From Phycisphaerales bacterium (GTDB lineage Bacteria; Planctomycetota; Phycisphaerae; Tepidisphaerales; Tepidisphaeraceae): a stretch of DNA of 7,389 bases. A program made the translations under genes and the position numbers. Location of the stretch: the NCBI GenBank assembly GCA_003153655.1, contig PMAK01000132.1, positions 1,297 to 8,685 on the forward strand, given 5' to 3'. Positions 5,530 through 7,389 of the stretch are shown one piece after another. The notes below the pieces were generated by a model that did not search any database, was not told the origin of the DNA, and worked only from the letters and a program-made list of their open reading frames with translations. Positions within the stretch are counted from its first letter, which is position 1. Each line of letters opens with the position of its first letter.

Positions 5530-6696
5530 ATGACACCGGTACGACAATCACCTTCAAAAGAACGTTCGGCTTCGCCACAGGTCCTGATCGTGGACGACGA
5601 GTCGGACATTGTGGAATTCCTGGGCGATGCACTGACGCGCAACGTTGATTGCCGCTTTGTCTCAGCCGGGACGATCCAGCAGGCCTCGCAGGCGATGCAG
5701 TCGCAGCCCGTTGATCTTCTCATCGTCGATCTGAATCTCCCCGATGGCGATGGCTCCGAATTGCTCGCCGCATTGCGGCAGAAGCATCCGCTGGCCAGTG
5801 CGATAGTTGTCACTGGCTCCCCGAGCGTCGAGACGGCGGTTTCGGCGATGCGCGACGGCGCGGTCGATTTCCTTGCCAAGCCGTTCACCATTGATGAATT
5901 TCTCCGCCGGATTCGTACGGCTTTGCATCGCAACAGCGTGCGTGCCAAGAGCGAAAACCGCATCGATCGCCTTCGCGTTGCGGTGCGCCGGCTGAATGAC
6001 GCCCGCCGGCTGGTCACGAAGAAAGTCGATCTGCTCTGCAACGACCTGGTCGCCGCATATGGCGATCTCTCCCGGCAATTGGACCTGGTGCGCACAACGG
6101 AATCTTTCCGCGGCGTCATCACCAGTTCCGACGATCTCGAGCAGATGCTCTGCCATTCCATGGATTGGATGCTGCGGCAAATGGGATACGCCAACGTTGC
6201 GATCTGGCTGGCCGGCCCCGACCCGGATTTTCAGCTTGGCGCTTATATGAAATACACAATCGCCGGTGATCCGGTGATGACCGAAGCGATGCGGGACGGA
6301 CTGCTTCAGGTCGTTCGCCGCGAAGGATTGGTTCATCTGGCGGCGGACGAGGCGGCGGAAGTTCTCAGCTCGGCCGAGCTGGTTCACCTGAAGGGCCAGA
6401 CGATTCTGGCGATTCACTGCACCTACCTGGGTGAATCGCTGGCAAGCATCGTTCTAATGCGCGACGGCGACAAGCCGTTCAGCACCGAGGATGTGACGAC
6501 GCTTCGCGAAATTGGGCCGGTGTTTGCAGTGGCGCTGGCGACAATGGTTCGCGGCCAGGACGGTGAAGCAGACATGGAAGAGCCGGAAGAGGATGACGGC
6601 TCGGTGATGGACGAGCCGGATGATTCATCGCCACCACGACGGCGGAAAAAAGATGATGCGGATTGGTGGAAGCGCGGAGAGACACCGCCGTTCTAA
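5530..6696 (+). CDS. Response regulator: receiver - coiled coil - GAF-like, acidic C-terminal tail
   Basis: This 388-residue cytoplasmic protein opens with a receiver domain (about 17-130): acidic pair D22/D23, phospho-acceptor D67 in LLIVDLNLPDGDG, switch T95 and K117 in AKPF. The GAVDFLAKPF wording resembles NtrC/FixJ-type receivers. A helical, arginine-rich linker likely to form a coiled coil follows (about 131-190), then a GAF-like domain (about 195-340). The tail (about 345-388) is low in complexity, with a run of E and D, then PPRRRKK and a final WWKRGETPPF. There is no DNA-binding, cyclase, kinase or phosphatase domain, so output is probably through protein contacts or ligand-dependent interaction. 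It follows the kinase by 38 bases and is probably co-transcribed, making it a likely partner. The start is ATG 5530 because GGAGG sits 4 bases upstream; a GTG at 5518 would add four residues. Confidence 0.9.
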   Translation: MTPVRQSPSKERSASPQVLIVDDESDIVEFLGDALTRNVDCRFVSAGTIQQASQAMQSQPVDLLIVDLNLPDGDGSELLAALRQKHPLASAIVVTGSPSVETAVSAMRDGAVDFLAKPFTIDEFLRRIRTALHRNSVRAKSENRIDRLRVAVRRLNDARRLVTKKVDLLCNDLVAAYGDLSRQLDLVRTTESFRGVITSSDDLEQMLCHSMDWMLRQMGYANVAIWLAGPDPDFQLGAYMKYTIAGDPVMTEAMRDGLLQVVRREGLVHLAADEAAEVLSSAELVHLKGQTILAIHCTYLGESLASIVLMRDGDKPFSTEDVTTLREIGPVFAVALATMVRGQDGEADMEEPEEDDGSVMDEPDDSSPPRRRKKDDADWWKRGETPPF

Positions 6697-6722
6697 ATTC
6701 GCCGCTTTGGATTTTAAGTCGT

Positions 6723-6743
6723 GCGGACATTTCCTTGTCCCGC
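6723..6743 (+). other. Hairpin shortly after the receiver-GAF stop codon
   Basis: GGACA (6725-6729) pairs with TGTCC (6736-6740) around TTTCCT, extended by GC/GC across a bulged C. It begins 26 bases after the stop. No T-run follows, so it is a 3'-end structure rather than a standard terminator. Confidence 0.4.
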
Positions 6744-6786
6744 GCGTCATATCATAGTCAAGTTAAAAGTTGAATAAATCCCCTGT

Positions 6787-6810
6787 TTTTTCGGCGAAAT
6801 TTTTTCGTCG
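6787..6810 (+). terminator. Weak candidate terminator of the signalling operon
   Basis: CGGCGAAA (6792-6799) can pair with TTTCGTCG (6803-6810) through eight pairs including one G-U. Alternatively a small TTTC-GGC-GAAA hairpin is followed directly by six T (6800-6805). Both readings are weaker than the other terminators in the window, but nothing better follows the operon for the next 300 bases. Confidence 0.3.
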
Positions 6811-6839
6811 AAAGAAACGCCATCTTATTAAAATCTTCA

Positions 6840-7166
6840 TTGCTACAGGTGGTGCGCGTCGATAACATTTCTCAAGTACGGTTGTTCTGCTTTGTGCGTG
6901 ATTGGAGAGCAATATTGGTTAAACCTATAATCAACCCCAGGGGATAGCCGCCGGAGCCAGCGGGCAGGCTCGCACTCGTCCTCGTGATGAGTTTTAGACG
7001 AGAGCCCAAAGCACCGGAAGAACGGGAGAGCCCTCCCGGTTCGGCATATCACCCACCTTCTTAAAGGGTTTGATCAACCGCTCTCACACGATATTGGCGG
7101 ATCGTCCGTATTTTTGACGTATCAGTTTGGCATCGAAGAAAAACCCACGGCGCTGCCGTGGGTTTT
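6840..7166 (+). ncRNA. Candidate structured non-coding RNA, class not recognised
   Basis: This stretch has no plausible protein but many stems. GAGCC (6954-6958) pairs with GGCTC (6967-6971). CTCGTC (6975-6980) pairs with GACGAG (6997-7002), with an inner CTC/GAG. GAAC+GGGAG (7020-7028) pairs with CTCCC+GTTC (7033-7042) around AGCC with one bulged G. Possible long-range closing helices are GGTGG near 6848 with CCACC near 7053, and GGTTAAACC near 6918 with GGTTT-GATC-AACC near 7068. The block ends at a strong intrinsic terminator. I compared it by eye with tmRNA, RNase P RNA, SRP RNA, 6S RNA and common riboswitches. None of the conserved sequences of the first three or the riboswitches is present; an overall long hairpin with a closing stem would be compatible with a divergent 6S-like RNA, but that is a guess. 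The 5' end is uncertain: a TAAAAT (6829-6834) could be a -10 element but has no good -35. Confidence 0.45.
7140..7166 (+). terminator. Strong intrinsic terminator
   Basis: AAAACCCACGGC (7140-7151) and GCCGTGGGTTTT (7155-7166) form a perfect 12-bp stem with a GCT loop. The A-run on one side and T-run on the other allow termination in both directions. No protein gene ends near it, which implies that a non-coding transcript ends here, unless it serves the distant signalling operon. Confidence 0.85.
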
Positions 7167-7248
7167 GCGTTAGATGAAGACCACCGCCGCGGCGCGGGCG
7201 GTTTATCCCTCCCAGGTTATCATCGATTGACGCATCCCTGAGGCTGAT

Positions 7249-7277
7249 TTGCGGCTTCAATTGGTGGGTTTTAAAAT
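7249..7277 (+). promoter_or_regulatory. Candidate sigma70-type promoter
   Basis: TTGCGG (7249-7254) and TAAAAT (7272-7277, five of six matches to TATAAT) are separated by 17 bases. Transcription would start near 7284 and run towards the possible gene at 7344. The -35 element matches only in its TTG. Confidence 0.35.
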
Positions 7278-7343
7278 TCGTCTCGATAAAACTGCAACTT
7301 TCGGAGGCGCCAAGCCATCTATTATTTACAACTCCTCCAATTT

Positions 7344-7389
7344 ATGGCAAACCCGTTGATCGCTGGGTCCGGTGGCCGTAAATGTGATA
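7344..7389 (+). CDS. Possible start of a gene running off the right edge
   Basis: An ATG at 7344 opens a frame reading MANPLIAGSGGRKCD that is uninterrupted to the window end; only 15 codons are visible, far too few to identify. It lies downstream of the candidate promoter at 7249-7277. A GGAGG at 7303-7307 is too far away to serve as its ribosome binding site and could instead pair with CCTCC (7334-7338) just before the ATG. It may not be a gene. Confidence 0.25.
   Translation, partial: MANPLIAGSGGRKCD

Larger units (their letters stand above)
6697..7343. other. Long region without a convincing gene, rich in inverted repeats
   Basis: About 650 bases carry no reading frame with recognisable protein features on either strand; a 69-codon minus-strand frame at 6843-7052 looks like noise. 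The first 140 bases are AT-rich with weak hairpins. The section from about 6840 to 7166 contains a row of strong stems and a terminator and is listed as a candidate RNA. From 7167 on there is another GC-rich stem (ACCGCC 7183-7188 with GGCGGT 7197-7202) and a promoter-like sequence. Confidence 0.6.

Noticed and set aside
5514..6417. Two long minus-strand frames (226 and 251 codons) opposite the receiver-GAF gene
   Set aside because: The plus-strand frame has a complete receiver domain and a Shine-Dalgarno. The opposite frames have arginine- and serine-rich composition typical of antisense translation.
6981..7003. GTGATGAG followed by GAGA, reminiscent of a hammerhead ribozyme core
   Set aside because: The conserved CUGAUGA begins with G instead of C here and the GAAA segment is altered. 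Both changes would be expected to destroy activity.
1..7389. CRISPR array, insertion sequence or transposase
   Set aside because: No regularly spaced repeats, transposase motifs or terminal inverted repeats with target duplications were seen.

Overview
The window looks like a piece of a Gram-negative bacterial chromosome. I lean towards Planctomycetota, possibly Phycisphaerae-like, but this is an inference. The support is a cysteine-free ribosomal protein S4 gene standing alone rather than beside S11 and rpoA, a response regulator with an excisionase-type DNA-binding domain ahead of its receiver domain, an HDOD-histidine kinase fusion, and translation starts with little or no Shine-Dalgarno sequence. 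No rRNA or complete tRNA gene was found.

Left part (1-1320): a small accessory cluster. A minus-strand gene runs off the left edge and encodes a HEPN-like protein with an RxxxxH motif. A 384-base gap follows. Then come two overlapping plus-strand genes for a DUF4160 protein and a DUF2442 protein, a recurring pair suspected of being a toxin-antitoxin-like module.

Middle (1321-2300): a 310-base gap with a candidate promoter and two leader hairpins, then rpsD (30S protein S4) and a strong intrinsic terminator. This is a self-contained housekeeping unit.

Right-centre (2301-6696): three plus-strand signalling genes. The first is an HTH-receiver response regulator with a good ribosome binding site. 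The second, after a 102-base spacer able to form alternative hairpins, is a 763-residue HDOD-GAF-like-histidine kinase. The third, 38 bases further on, is a receiver-coiled coil-GAF-like response regulator without a DNA-binding domain; its Shine-Dalgarno overlaps a hairpin. The natural reading is one two-component signalling unit in which the kinase phosphorylates one or both receivers, and the HTH-receiver protein is the only visible DNA-binding output.

Right end (6697-7389): about 650 bases with no convincing gene but dense in inverted repeats, closed by a textbook hairpin terminator at 7140-7166. I interpret about 6840-7166 as a candidate structured non-coding RNA that I could not assign to a known class. 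A candidate promoter and a possible start of another gene at 7344 follow.
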